A stretch of DNA of 64,000 bases from Cystobacter ferrugineus (GTDB lineage: Bacteria; Myxococcota; Myxococcia; Myxococcales; Myxococcaceae). Position 1 is the stretch's first letter. Every line of letters begins with the position of its first letter. Below are positions 48,376-57,188 of the stretch, in pieces. Both the position numbers and the translations under genes were made by a program. Below the pieces are notes generated by a model. That model searched no databases, was not told the DNA's origin, and saw only the letters and a program-made list of their open reading frames with translations. Location: contig NZ_MPIN01000014.1 in NCBI RefSeq assembly GCF_001887355.1, forward strand, positions 231,684 through 295,683, in the 5' to 3' direction.

Positions 48376-49815
48376 ATGAGAGCAAGATGGGCAGGCGGCG
48401 TTGTCATGGGTGCTGCAACGGCGGTCATCCTCGCTTTCAGCGCGGGGGCGCAGGCTCCCACCCAGGACAAACCGAAGGGCCAGGTGAAGCTGCCGGTCCC
48501 CCAGCGCGGGGAGACGAGCTTCATCCCGGTCGCGACCGACACCAGCTTCGACGAGATCCACAAGCGAGGCGCCGAGGCCAGGCCCAAGATGATGCAGCGC
48601 CAGCGCACCTTGCTTCAGGAGCGCTACAACCTGTCCAATCAACCGGTGAAGGGCGTCACCATGACGCGTGGCAAGCCGGTGCAGGGGGGAGTGCGGGTCA
48701 AGCTGCCCTCGGGCGTCACCTGGGATGAGCTGGCGCAGATGGCCCCGGCGGAGATTCGTCAGAAGAAGGTGTGGCCCAAGGGCTTCCTGCCCCTGCCACA
48801 CCCCTTTCATGAGGAGGGCGGGATGGTGTTCCCGACCTTCCACATCCAGGAGATCCGCCGCCAGGAGGGGCGTGACCTCGAGCGGTTCGACCTCGAGTTC
48901 GATCTCGCCGACCACTTCCTGCCCGAGTTCCCGCCCGCCATCTTCCTCACCACCCGCCCGGATCTCGGCGACGTGTCGAAGGGCGAGCTGGTGACGACCC
49001 AGAACTTCTACCGGCTCTTCAACGGCATCATCACGCCCAAGCAACTCAATGGGCTGCGGCTGCTGGTGAGCCAGTTTCCCCAGCAGCAGTTCAACCAGAC
49101 CAACGACCGGCGCAGCATGAAGCCCAGCGCGGGCGTCTCCTGTTTCGACTGCCACGCCAACGGCCATACCAATGCGTCCACCCACCTGGTGGGCGACATC
49201 CGCCCGCAGGCCTTCCGCAAGCGCATCGACACGCCGAGCCTGCGTGGCGTGCACAACCAGCGCCTCTTCGGCTCCCAGCGCGCCCTCAAGACGGTGGAGG
49301 ACTTCACCGAGTTCGAGCAGCGCGGCGCCTACTTCGATGGCGACCCGGTGGTCGCGACGAAGAAGGGACAGAACATCCTCGAGCGCGGCGGTCAGGTGCA
49401 AGACATGGCCGAGTTCCAGGAGATGCTCGACTTCCCGCCGGCTCCGAAGCTGGACGTCTTCGGACGGCTCGTCCCCACGCTGGCCTCGGAGTCGGAAACG
49501 CGCGGAGAGAAGCTCTTCTTCGGCAAGGGCCGGTGCGCGGAGTGCCACACGCCTCCGCTCTTCAGCGACAACATGATGCACGACCTGAAGGTGGAGCGCT
49601 TCTACGAGCCGGTGCTCATCAACGGCCGGATGGCGGCCATGGATGGGCCCATCAAGACCTTCCCGCTGCGCGGCATCAAGGAGACCCCCCCCTACCTCCA
49701 CGATGGCCGGCTGCTCACACTCGACGACACGGTGGAGTACTTCAACCTGGTGCTGGGCACCCGTCTCACCGAAAGCGAGAAGAAGGATCTGGTGGCCTAC
49801 CTCTACACGCTCTGA
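48376..49815 (+). CDS. Di-heme cytochrome c (peroxidase/MauG-like)
   Basis: 479 residues from ATG 48376, with GGGAGG ahead. A Sec signal peptide ends near GAQA. Two c-type haem sites are present: C256-F-D-C259-H260 and C387-A-E-C390-H391. The second half (SETRGEKLFFGKGRCAECHTPPLF...KTFPLRGIKETPPYLHDGRLLTLDDTVEYFN) matches the bacterial cytochrome c peroxidase/MauG family C-terminal haem domain. The first ~240 residues are a family-specific N-terminal extension. It is periplasmic and likely reduces peroxide or oxidises a protein substrate. It ends in a compact terminator; the transporter operon starts 142 nt later. Confidence 0.85.
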   Translation: MRARWAGGVVMGAATAVILAFSAGAQAPTQDKPKGQVKLPVPQRGETSFIPVATDTSFDEIHKRGAEARPKMMQRQRTLLQERYNLSNQPVKGVTMTRGKPVQGGVRVKLPSGVTWDELAQMAPAEIRQKKVWPKGFLPLPHPFHEEGGMVFPTFHIQEIRRQEGRDLERFDLEFDLADHFLPEFPPAIFLTTRPDLGDVSKGELVTTQNFYRLFNGIITPKQLNGLRLLVSQFPQQQFNQTNDRRSMKPSAGVSCFDCHANGHTNASTHLVGDIRPQAFRKRIDTPSLRGVHNQRLFGSQRALKTVEDFTEFEQRGAYFDGDPVVATKKGQNILERGGQVQDMAEFQEMLDFPPAPKLDVFGRLVPTLASESETRGEKLFFGKGRCAECHTPPLFSDNMMHDLKVERFYEPVLINGRMAAMDGPIKTFPLRGIKETPPYLHDGRLLTLDDTVEYFNLVLGTRLTESEKKDLVAYLYTL

Positions 49816-49816
49816 G

Positions 49817-49836
49817 GCGGGAGAGCTGCCTCCCGC
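49817..49836 (+). terminator. Terminator after cytochrome gene
   Basis: Seven-base-pair stem GCGGGAG / CTCCCGC with loop AGCTGC, starting two bases after the stop codon, followed by ATTGTC. Confidence 0.6.
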
Positions 49837-49957
49837 ATTGTCCCGTTCGACGGCCGGTCGCGTCATCGTCGTGGACCACCTGCCGTGAATCTGCGCTTGC
49901 CCACCGCCTCGCGCTCATATGGAAATGACCGTTTCCTGAACCTCCGAGGAGAACCTC

Positions 49958-51079
49958 ATGAAGAGAGCGGTGGGTCTCGCCCTGGCACTGTGCCTCCTGA
50001 GCATCGGCTCAGCCCGTGCGGCGGATACGATCAAGATCGGCCTCCTGGCCCCCATGACCGGTTCCTGGGCGAGCGAAGGCCAGGAGATGAAGAAGAACGT
50101 CGAGCTGCTCGCCTCCGAGCTGAACGCCAAGGGCGGGCTGCTGGGCAAGCAGGTCGAGGTCATCGTCGGGGATGACGGCGGGGATCCGCGCACCGCCTCG
50201 CTCGCGGCGCAGCGCCTGAGCACCCAGGGAGTGGTGGCCGTGATCGGCACCTACGGCTCGGCGGTGACCGAGGCGACCCAGAACATCTTCGACGAGGCGA
50301 GCATCATCCAGGTGGCCAACGGCTCCACGAGCGTCCGGCTCACCGAGAAGGGCCTCAAGTACTTCTTCCGCACCTGCCCGCGCGATGACGAGCAGGGACG
50401 GGTGGCCGCGGCGACCCTCGAGAAGATGAAGGCGGCCAAGGTCGCGCTCCTGCACGACAACTCGGCGTATTCCAAGGGCCTGGCCGATGAGATCCGGGGG
50501 ATCCTCAAGACGAAGAAGATCAACGTCGTCTTCTTCGACGCCCTCACGCCCAAGGAGCAGGACTACTCCACCATCCTCACCCAGCTCAAGGCGGCCGGTC
50601 CGGACGTGGTCTTCTTCACCGGCTACTACCCGGAGGCGGGCCTGCTGCTGAAGCAGAAGAAGCGGATGGGGTGGAACGTGCCCTTCCTCGGCGGGGACGC
50701 CATCAACAACCCGGACCTCGTGAAGATCGCCGGCAAGGACGCGGCGGAGGGTTTCCAGTTCCTCTCGCCCCCGGTGCCCAAGGATCTCGACACGCCCGAG
50801 GCCAAGGCCTACCTGACGAGCTACACGAAGAAGTACAACGAGACGCCGGGCTCCATCTACGGCGTGCTGGCGGGTGACGGCTTCCGCGTCGTGGCGAAGG
50901 CCATCGCGGAGACGAAGTCGACGGACGCGGACAAGCTGCGCGAGTACCTCACCACCCGCCTCAAGGACTTCCCGGGCCTCACGGGGAAGATCTCCTTCAA
51001 CGCCAAGGGAGACCGGCTCGGCGAGCTGTACCGCGTGTACAACGTCGAGAAGACGGGCGACTTCGTGCTGCGGAAGTAG
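49958..51079 (+). CDS. livK: Branched-chain amino acid ABC transporter, substrate-binding protein
   Basis: 373 residues, start ATG 49958 after GAGGAG. Sec signal (ALCLLSIGSARA). The type I periplasmic-binding fold is clear (IKIGLLAPMTGSWASEGQEMKKNVELLASELNAKGGLLGKQVEVIVGDDGGDP), closest to LivJ/LivK/BraC. It captures leucine, isoleucine or valine, or similar, and delivers it to the permeases. First gene of a five-gene operon with permeases and ATPases in order K-H-M-G-F. The symbol is assigned by family and operon order; specificity is not proven. Confidence 0.85.
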   Translation: MKRAVGLALALCLLSIGSARAADTIKIGLLAPMTGSWASEGQEMKKNVELLASELNAKGGLLGKQVEVIVGDDGGDPRTASLAAQRLSTQGVVAVIGTYGSAVTEATQNIFDEASIIQVANGSTSVRLTEKGLKYFFRTCPRDDEQGRVAAATLEKMKAAKVALLHDNSAYSKGLADEIRGILKTKKINVVFFDALTPKEQDYSTILTQLKAAGPDVVFFTGYYPEAGLLLKQKKRMGWNVPFLGGDAINNPDLVKIAGKDAAEGFQFLSPPVPKDLDTPEAKAYLTSYTKKYNETPGSIYGVLAGDGFRVVAKAIAETKSTDADKLREYLTTRLKDFPGLTGKISFNAKGDRLGELYRVYNVEKTGDFVLRK

Positions 51080-51103
51080 GCACGCCGCTCGGCGCGAACC
51101 CTC

Positions 51104-52009
51104 ATGGAGCACTTCTTCCAGCAGCTCACCAACGGACTCGCCGTCGGGGGCATCTACGCGCTCATCGCCCTCGGCTACACCATGGTCTACGGGGTGATGA
51201 AGCTCATCAACTTCGCCCACGGCGACCTCTTCACGTACGGCGCCTACCTCGGGATGACCCTCCTCACCTCCTTCTTCCTCCAGGACCGGCTGGGGGTGGT
51301 GGCGGGGATGCTCATCCTGGCCGTGATGGTCATGGGACTCGTCGCGCTCATCGGCGCCGTCCTCGAGCGCGCGGTGTACCGGCCCCTGCGGGAGTCGCAC
51401 CGGCTCTCGGCCGTCGTGTCGGCGCTCGGCGCGTCCATCTTCCTGCAGAACGCGCTCATGCTCATCTACGGCGCCCGCGTCCACGTCTACCCGGAGGACC
51501 TGCTTCCCCAAGCGACGGTGAACGTGCTCGGGCTCGAGGTGCCCCTCATGCGGATCGTCGTCGTGCTGGCGTCGGTCGTCATGATGGCGCTCCTCTACCT
51601 CTTCGTGCAGAAGACGAAGATCGGCACCGCGATCCGGGCGGCCGCGATCGACCAGGGAGCCGCCCGCCTCATGGGCATCGACGTGAACCGGGTCATCCTG
51701 CTCGTGTTCCTGATCGGTCCCGCCCTGGGCGGCGCCGCCGGGCTGCTCGTCGGCCTCTACTACGGGCAGGTCAGCTTCACGATGGGCTGGCTCTACGGGA
51801 TGAAGGCCTTCACCGCGGCCATCCTCGGAGGGATTGGCAACATCCCCGGTGCGATGGTGGGCGGTCTGCTGCTGGGCGTCATCGAGGCCCTGGGCGCGGC
51901 CTACCTCTCCCTGGCGTGGAAGGACGCGCTCTCCTTCCTCGTCCTCATCTTCATCCTGATCGTTCGTCCCACGGGGCTGCTGGGCGAGCGGGTGGCGGAC
52001 AAGGTATGA
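51104..52009 (+). CDS. livH: Branched-chain amino acid ABC permease (LivH type)
   Basis: 301 residues with eight or so membrane segments and the LivH-type motif (GVMKLINFAHGDLFTYGAYLG). The cytoplasmic loop contacting the ATPases (AAIDQGAARLMGIDVNRVILLVF, the EAA-type A-x-D-x-x-x-A-x-x-x-G motif) is conserved. It pairs with LivM. The stop codon overlaps the next start as ATGA at 52006, coupling translation. Confidence 0.9.
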   Translation: MEHFFQQLTNGLAVGGIYALIALGYTMVYGVMKLINFAHGDLFTYGAYLGMTLLTSFFLQDRLGVVAGMLILAVMVMGLVALIGAVLERAVYRPLRESHRLSAVVSALGASIFLQNALMLIYGARVHVYPEDLLPQATVNVLGLEVPLMRIVVVLASVVMMALLYLFVQKTKIGTAIRAAAIDQGAARLMGIDVNRVILLVFLIGPALGGAAGLLVGLYYGQVSFTMGWLYGMKAFTAAILGGIGNIPGAMVGGLLLGVIEALGAAYLSLAWKDALSFLVLIFILIVRPTGLLGERVADKV

Positions 52010-52965
52010 GCCGCGGCCTGCTCGTGTCCTACGCGGTCCTCACCCTCGTGCTCGCCGGGGCTCCGCTCGTCCTGGACGCGTACTGGGTGGACGTCCTCAA
52101 CAGCGTGGGCCTCTACGCCCTGCTGGCCTTGAGCCTGAACATCATCCTGGGCGACGCCGGGCTCTTCAACATGGGCCATGCCGCCTTCTACGCCGTGGGC
52201 GCGTACACCACGGCGATCCTGAACACCCGGCTGGGCCTGCCCACCCTGTGGGCCCTCCCGGTGAGCGGACTGGTGGCGGCGCTCTTCGCGGCGCTGGTGG
52301 CCCGCCCCGTCATCCACCTGCGGGGCGACTACCTCCTCATCGTGACGATCGGGCTGGGGGAGATCGTACGCATCGCCCTCGTGAACGATGTGTTCGGCCT
52401 GACGGGCGGGGCGAACGGGCTCTTCGGCATCGCGCGCCCGACCCTCTTCGGCCTGAAGATCCGCCGCCCGCATGAGTTCTTCTATCTCATCTGGGTCTTC
52501 GTGGCGCTCACGGTCTTCCTCTTCCACCGGCTGGAGCAGTCGCGGTTCGGGCGGGCACTGAACTACCTCCGGGAGGATCCGGTGGCCGCCGAGGGCAGTG
52601 GCGTGAACACGGCCCGCTACAAGCTCCTGGCCTTCGCCCTGGGGGCGGCCTGGGCGGGAATGGCCGGCAACCTCTACGCCGCGAAGATGACGATCATCTC
52701 CCCGGAGTCGTTCAGCTTCTGGGAGTCCGTCCTCCTCTTCCTGATCGTCATCCTCGGCGGCTCCGGCTCCATTCCCGGGGTGATCCTCGGCGCCTTCCTG
52801 GTGGTGGGACTGCCGGAACTCTTCCGCGGCTTCGCCTCGGCGCGAATGCTCGTCTTTGGCCTGGTGATGATGGTGTTGATGGTGTTCCGCACGCAGGGGC
52901 TGTTGCCCTTGAGGACCGTGCGCTTCAAGAAGTCCGACCTCCAACGGGCCCAGGCCAGACCATGA
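52006..52965 (+). CDS. livM: Branched-chain amino acid ABC permease (LivM type)
   Basis: 319 residues from ATG 52006, overlapping livH by four bases. Polytopic with about nine helices. The EAA-like loop is around LREDPVAAEGSGVNTARYKLLAF. The region GLYALLALSLNIILGDAGLFNMGHAAFYAVGAYT is the LivM signature. It overlaps the ATPase gene by four bases (ATGA at 52962). Confidence 0.9.
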   Translation: MSRGLLVSYAVLTLVLAGAPLVLDAYWVDVLNSVGLYALLALSLNIILGDAGLFNMGHAAFYAVGAYTTAILNTRLGLPTLWALPVSGLVAALFAALVARPVIHLRGDYLLIVTIGLGEIVRIALVNDVFGLTGGANGLFGIARPTLFGLKIRRPHEFFYLIWVFVALTVFLFHRLEQSRFGRALNYLREDPVAAEGSGVNTARYKLLAFALGAAWAGMAGNLYAAKMTIISPESFSFWESVLLFLIVILGGSGSIPGVILGAFLVVGLPELFRGFASARMLVFGLVMMVLMVFRTQGLLPLRTVRFKKSDLQRAQARP

Positions 52966-53729
52966 GCGCCCTTCTCGAGGTCCGGGGTATCACGAAGGCG
53001 TTCGGTGGACTGACCGCCGTCCGCGACGTCTCCTTCGAGGTCGCCGAGGGGGCCGTCGTGGGGCTCATCGGCCCGAACGGCGCGGGGAAGACCACGACCT
53101 TCAACCTCATCACGGGCAACTACCGCGTGGATCGCGGGACGGTCCGGTTCAAGGAGCGCTCCCTGGTGGGGTTGAGGCCTCATCGGATCGTGTCGCTGGG
53201 AGTGGCCCGGACCTTCCAGAACATCCGCCTCTTCCAGCAGCTCTCCGCCGTGGAGAACGTCCTCGCCGGACGCCATTGCCGCACCCGCGCCGGGCTCCTG
53301 TCGGCCTTGTTGCGTCTGCCCGGACAGGTCCGCGAGGAGCGAGAGGCGGTGGCCCGGGCCATGGAGGAACTCACCTTCGTGGGGCTGCACGGCCGGGAGC
53401 TGGAGCTGGCGAAGAACCTGTCCTACGGCAACCAGCGCCGCCTGGAGATCGCCCGGGCGCTGGCGACCGACCCCAAGTTGCTCATCCTCGACGAGCCCGC
53501 GGGCGGCATGAACGAGCAGGAGACGGACCAGCTCGTCGAGCTGATCCGGAAGATCCAGCAGCGGGGCATCACCCTCCTCCTCATCGAGCACGACATGAGC
53601 CTGGTCATGCGAGCCTGCGAGCACCTCGTGGTTCTGGAGTATGGCGAGAAGATCGCGGAGGGGCCTCCCGCGGCCGTCCGGAAGGATCCGAAGGTGATCG
53701 AAGCCTACCTGGGAACGGAGGAGCTCTAG
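52962..53729 (+). CDS. livG: Branched-chain amino acid ABC ATPase (LivG type)
   Basis: 255 residues, ATG 52962. Walker A GPNGAGKTTT, the variant signature LSYGNQRRLEIARAL, Walker B LLILDEPAGGMN and H-loop (LIEHDMSL) are present, with the LivG-type end (FQQLSAVENVLAGRH region). It drives transport together with LivF. Two bases separate it from the next start. Confidence 0.92.
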   Translation: MSALLEVRGITKAFGGLTAVRDVSFEVAEGAVVGLIGPNGAGKTTTFNLITGNYRVDRGTVRFKERSLVGLRPHRIVSLGVARTFQNIRLFQQLSAVENVLAGRHCRTRAGLLSALLRLPGQVREEREAVARAMEELTFVGLHGRELELAKNLSYGNQRRLEIARALATDPKLLILDEPAGGMNEQETDQLVELIRKIQQRGITLLLIEHDMSLVMRACEHLVVLEYGEKIAEGPPAAVRKDPKVIEAYLGTEEL

Positions 53730-53731
53730 CG

Positions 53732-54457
53732 ATGAGCGAACCGCTCCTGGAGCTGAAGGACCTGCGGGTGAAGTACGGGAACGTGGAGGCGCTCCACGGC
53801 ATCGGACTCACGGTGCGGCGGGGAGAGATCGTCACCCTGCTCGGCGCCAATGGCGCGGGGAAGACCACCACCCTGCGAGCCATCAGTGGTCTGCTCCGCC
53901 CCTCCGCGGGGGAGATCCGGTTCGAGGGAAAGCCCATCCACGCCCTCCCGGCGCACGAGCTGGTGAAGAGAGGCATCGCCCAGGCACCGGAGGGGCGGCG
54001 CATCTTCGCCACGCTCACCGTCCGCGAGAACCTGATGCTCGGTGCCTTCACCCGGACCGACAAGCCCGGGATCGCCGAGACGCTGGCGTGGATCCACCGG
54101 CTCTTCCCGGTCCTGGAGAAGCGAGGCACGCAACTGGCGGGGACGCTCTCGGGGGGTGAGCAGCAGATGCTCGCCATCGGGCGGGCGCTCATGGCCAACC
54201 CGCGCATCCTCCTGCTCGACGAGCCCTCGCTGGGGCTCGCGCCGCTGCTCGTGAAGGCGATCTTCCAGACCCTTCGGGAGATCAACCAGACGACGGGCGT
54301 CACCATCGTCCTGGTCGAGCAGAACGCCCGCGCGGCCCTGAAGCTGGCCCACCGGGGCTACGTGATGGAGGTGGGCCGGCTCGTCCTGGAGGACTCGGCG
54401 CAGGCGCTCCTGTCCAATCCGAAGGTCCAGAACGCCTATCTGGGCTCCCGGGTCTGA
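53732..54457 (+). CDS. livF: Branched-chain amino acid ABC ATPase (LivF type)
   Basis: 241 residues from ATG 53732, two bases after livG. Walker A GANGAGKTTT, signature LSGGEQQMLAIGRAL, Walker B ILLLDEPSLGLAP and H-loop-equivalent LVEQNARAA are present, the last a LivF hallmark. It completes the five-gene transporter. No further transporter gene follows, and the gap up to 54631 holds no obvious terminator. Confidence 0.92.
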   Translation: MSEPLLELKDLRVKYGNVEALHGIGLTVRRGEIVTLLGANGAGKTTTLRAISGLLRPSAGEIRFEGKPIHALPAHELVKRGIAQAPEGRRIFATLTVRENLMLGAFTRTDKPGIAETLAWIHRLFPVLEKRGTQLAGTLSGGEQQMLAIGRALMANPRILLLDEPSLGLAPLLVKAIFQTLREINQTTGVTIVLVEQNARAALKLAHRGYVMEVGRLVLEDSAQALLSNPKVQNAYLGSRV

Positions 54458-54631
54458 GCGCGGGGACACGTATAGGAGGAATGGGGACAGGGAGCCTGCC
54501 TCGGACAACCGTTCAGGCGATCTTCGTCAGCTTCGCGAGGTGCACTTCCCACCCCCGACTCCGCCCCCCGCGTGGACTCCGACCCGAGCCCTCCCCCGGC
54601 ATGTCAGACCCCTCGGGCATGGTGGCGCCCC

Positions 54632-55186
54632 ATGAACGCCCTGACGCTCGGAAGCCCTGTCACCGCCCATCTCGAGGCCTACCCTTCCCGTCGTCCGGGA
54701 GCCCTCCCGAGGGCCGTGCGCCCCGTGAACCCCCGCGCCGCCGCGCTCCACGCCTATGCCACCTCCCAGCTCGGCGCGGAGCTCATCTCCACCTACGGCG
54801 CCGGCCGCGGCATCCCCGGCTCGTGGCTCCTGCTCTCCGGGTTGGAAATCCACCTCGGCCAGAGCCTCCTCGCCCCGGACCTGATGGGCTGGCGGCGCGA
54901 GCACCTGCCCCGCCTGCCCCGGAACTCCTCCGGCATCGCGCTCGCCCCGGACTGGGTCTGCGAGGTGCTCTCCCACCCCGACGAGCGCGCCCAGCTCCTG
55001 CCCCTCTACGCCCGCGAGGGCATCCCCCACGTATGGTTGGTGGACCCCGAGGTGCGCACCCTGGAGGAGCTCGAGCTCGACGGCCGGCGCTACTCGTTGC
55101 GTGCGCTGCACTCGGGCGCGGAGACCATTCGTGCCGAACCCTTCAGCGCGCTGGAGCTGTCGTTGCGCCTCCTCTGGGCGGAGTGA
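54632..55186 (+). CDS. Uma2-family (DUF820) PD-(D/E)xK nuclease-like protein
   Basis: 184 residues from ATG 54632; an upstream GTG at 54572 would add 20 residues. The Uma2 pattern is visible: Pro-D83 in LLAPDLMGWRRE, E111 in APDWVCEVLSHP, and HVWLVDPEVRTLEELELDGRRYSL at the end. The core D...E pair plus a Lys or Arg resembles the PD-(D/E)xK nuclease fold, although the biological role of Uma2 proteins is unknown. It lies between the liv operon and the convergent CotH gene. Confidence 0.75.
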   Translation: MNALTLGSPVTAHLEAYPSRRPGALPRAVRPVNPRAAALHAYATSQLGAELISTYGAGRGIPGSWLLLSGLEIHLGQSLLAPDLMGWRREHLPRLPRNSSGIALAPDWVCEVLSHPDERAQLLPLYAREGIPHVWLVDPEVRTLEELELDGRRYSLRALHSGAETIRAEPFSALELSLRLLWAE

Positions 55187-55235
55187 GGCGCTCCGGCTTC
55201 CTGGAGTCCCGATGGCGCCCTACCCCCTGGCCCGC

Positions 55236-56921
55236 TCAGGGCAGGGCGCAGACGAAGTTGTGCTTGTCGCTACAGGAGCTGTCGTTCCAGGCGCCGTTCG
55301 TGCCGAGCATCTGCGTGCAGTCCTCGTTCCCGCCGTAGTCGTTCGGCTCGCCCGAGGCCCAGGCGGTGTAGTTGCGGGGCGACCCATCGCTCCAGGTGAA
55401 GTCCCCCTCCACGGTGCGGTCCGTCAGCCCCAGCCACCACTGGCCGGTGGAGAGGGCCCGCGCCCCGGTGAACACGGCGTCCTGGGTGGCCTGATCGTGG
55501 ATGGAGACCAGGTGTCCGCCCTGGGCGACGCAGTCCGCCTCGGCGTCCGGGACGCTCAGCGCCTGGGTGCAGAAGGCCAGCGAGCCGCCCTTGGGCGCGG
55601 GCCGGACGGTGCAGCGCGGGCACGCGGCCGGGTCCACGCACCCGACGCGCGACTGGATGTCGGCCGGGCGCTTGTTCAGGAAGTCGAGGGTCTCGGACAT
55701 CTTGGTGTAGACGGTCCCCACGCTCACCTCCTTGCGCGGATCCGCGTACACCGCGGGCCAGATGAGCGAGCCCAGGTCCAGGGCCTGGTTCTGCAGATCC
55801 AGGCGGAGGGCGCTCTCGAGCACCTGCGTGTAGGCCCGCGCCAGCTTCACCTTGCAGGGCGTGGACGCGACGCACTTCTGTTGCACCCGGCCGTTGGCCA
55901 ACCAGGGATCCGTGTACTGGACGAAGATCTGATCAATGCCCCAGGGGATGAAGACCCACCGCTGATCCGAGGGGCGGCGGTAGAGATAGAAGTTGTTCTT
56001 GTAGGACGCGTAGCCGTCCCAGTGGCCGAGGAACAGCTCGGTGGCCGCGAAGCGCACGTAGGTGTCGATGTCGATGACCCGGGAGACGTCCTCGAGGAAC
56101 GTGGCCGGGTTGGTCATCTGGTCGAGCGCCTGCGCGAGCTGGGTCAGGTCGGCGAACCCGACGTCCTCGCCCTTGTCCTGGTCGAAGGTCTGCTCCTGGC
56201 CGACGTTGAGGTCGCTGCCGTACTGGCCCTCGTACAAATTGCCGTCATCGCTGCCGAACCAGTGCTCGAGGAAGTCGGAGTTGTCCGTCGCCTCGACGGT
56301 GGAGTAGAGGCCATACATCGAGCCGTTGAGGTACACCACCGCGTAGGCCGAGCGTGGAGCCGGGACGTCCATCTCGCGGAACAGGGTGTAGCCGAGCCGC
56401 TCGTGGATCATGCTCGGATCCTGCACCATGTTGTTGAGGGCGAGCTTCTTCAGGCCGAACAGCGTCTGCTTGTTCTGGAACTTGTCGAACTTGAGCAGGA
56501 AGGCCGCCTTCTGATTGAGATTGCGCGCGGAGCCCAGCTGCCCCTTGAGGCGCACGCCGATCTGCGGCAGCTCGAGGATCTGCCCGTCGAGTTCGAGGCG
56601 CAGGTCGCCCTTCACGTAGGTGTCCGGAGCCGCGTTGAGCGCGTCGATGGACGCCTGTGACAGGGTCAGCTCGAAGAGGGGGATGCTCGTGCCGGCGAAC
56701 AGGGCCTCGGAGGGACGCACCACCGAGCCGGCGTCCGGAATCCCCGCGTCCCCCAGGCCGCCCGCGTCACCGGAGTCTCCCGCGTCCACATGGGGGCCCA
56801 CGCCCGCGTCACTGACATCGGGCAGGGGCTCTTCTTCGGACCTATCGCCGCCGCAGGCGGAGGAGAATACGGAGCACAGGAGCAACAGCGGGAGCAGGAG
56901 GGATGAGCGCGGAGAGATCAC
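55236..56921 (-). CDS. CotH-kinase protein fused to a C-type lectin domain, lipoprotein
   Basis: 561 residues from ATG 56921. Lipobox SSAC (after MISPRSSLLLPLLLLCSVF). A linker of Asp-Ala-Gly repeats (about 28-65) precedes the CotH kinase domain (about 75-430): IGVRLKGQLGSARNLNQKAAFLLKFDKF, LNGSMYGLYSTVEATDNSDFL, YLYRRPSDQRWVFIPWGIDQIF (a W-G-I-D in place of the usual W-D-L-D). The C-terminal ~115 residues are a C-type lectin domain with E525-P-N527 (mannose-type EPN) and W545-N-D547. CotH proteins phosphorylate surface or spore proteins in Bacillus; here the lectin would target glycans. The combination is rarely described. Confidence 0.85.
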   Translation of the reverse strand: MISPRSSLLLPLLLLCSVFSSACGGDRSEEEPLPDVSDAGVGPHVDAGDSGDAGGLGDAGIPDAGSVVRPSEALFAGTSIPLFELTLSQASIDALNAAPDTYVKGDLRLELDGQILELPQIGVRLKGQLGSARNLNQKAAFLLKFDKFQNKQTLFGLKKLALNNMVQDPSMIHERLGYTLFREMDVPAPRSAYAVVYLNGSMYGLYSTVEATDNSDFLEHWFGSDDGNLYEGQYGSDLNVGQEQTFDQDKGEDVGFADLTQLAQALDQMTNPATFLEDVSRVIDIDTYVRFAATELFLGHWDGYASYKNNFYLYRRPSDQRWVFIPWGIDQIFVQYTDPWLANGRVQQKCVASTPCKVKLARAYTQVLESALRLDLQNQALDLGSLIWPAVYADPRKEVSVGTVYTKMSETLDFLNKRPADIQSRVGCVDPAACPRCTVRPAPKGGSLAFCTQALSVPDAEADCVAQGGHLVSIHDQATQDAVFTGARALSTGQWWLGLTDRTVEGDFTWSDGSPRNYTAWASGEPNDYGGNEDCTQMLGTNGAWNDSSCSDKHNFVCALP

Positions 56922-56989
56922 ACATGGATTTCACCCGATTTCCTTCGATGACGAGAAGCTTTTCGGCTCCCAGCCGCCTTCCATCCTTC

Positions 56990-57184
56990 TTATACGCCAA
57001 CGACATACCAGGCCGTCACGATGGCGCCGCGAAACGTCTCGTCGACGAAGCGCTTGACCTCGGACGAGTGGTACGCCCGGACCTGGAACCCGGGACGGGA
57101 GCGCTCGCTCTCGCGCACGGCGATCACGTTGATGCCAGCCGGACCGGGAGGGAGCCACTCGGCCCCTCCCAGCCACGGGCTGCA
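56990..57184 (-). pseudogene. Truncated gene remnant downstream of the mannanase
   Basis: In minus-strand frame, the 65 codons from 57184 down to a stop at 56990-56992 have strong coding bias and read, for example, VIAVRESERSRPGFQVRAY and GAIVTAWYVVGV, but there is no plausible start with a ribosome binding site and no upstream part. It looks like the C-terminal end of an older gene. Its family was not recognised. It begins right behind the mannanase stop, consistent with the mannanase having been inserted here or the rest deleted. Confidence 0.45.
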
Positions 57185-57188
57185 TCAA

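Noticed and set aside
54481..55338. ATG with GGAGG just upstream after livF, opening a 285-codon frame
   Set aside because: The GGAGG is too close to the ATG, the product is Arg/Pro-rich, and the frame overlaps the Uma2-type gene, which has family motifs.
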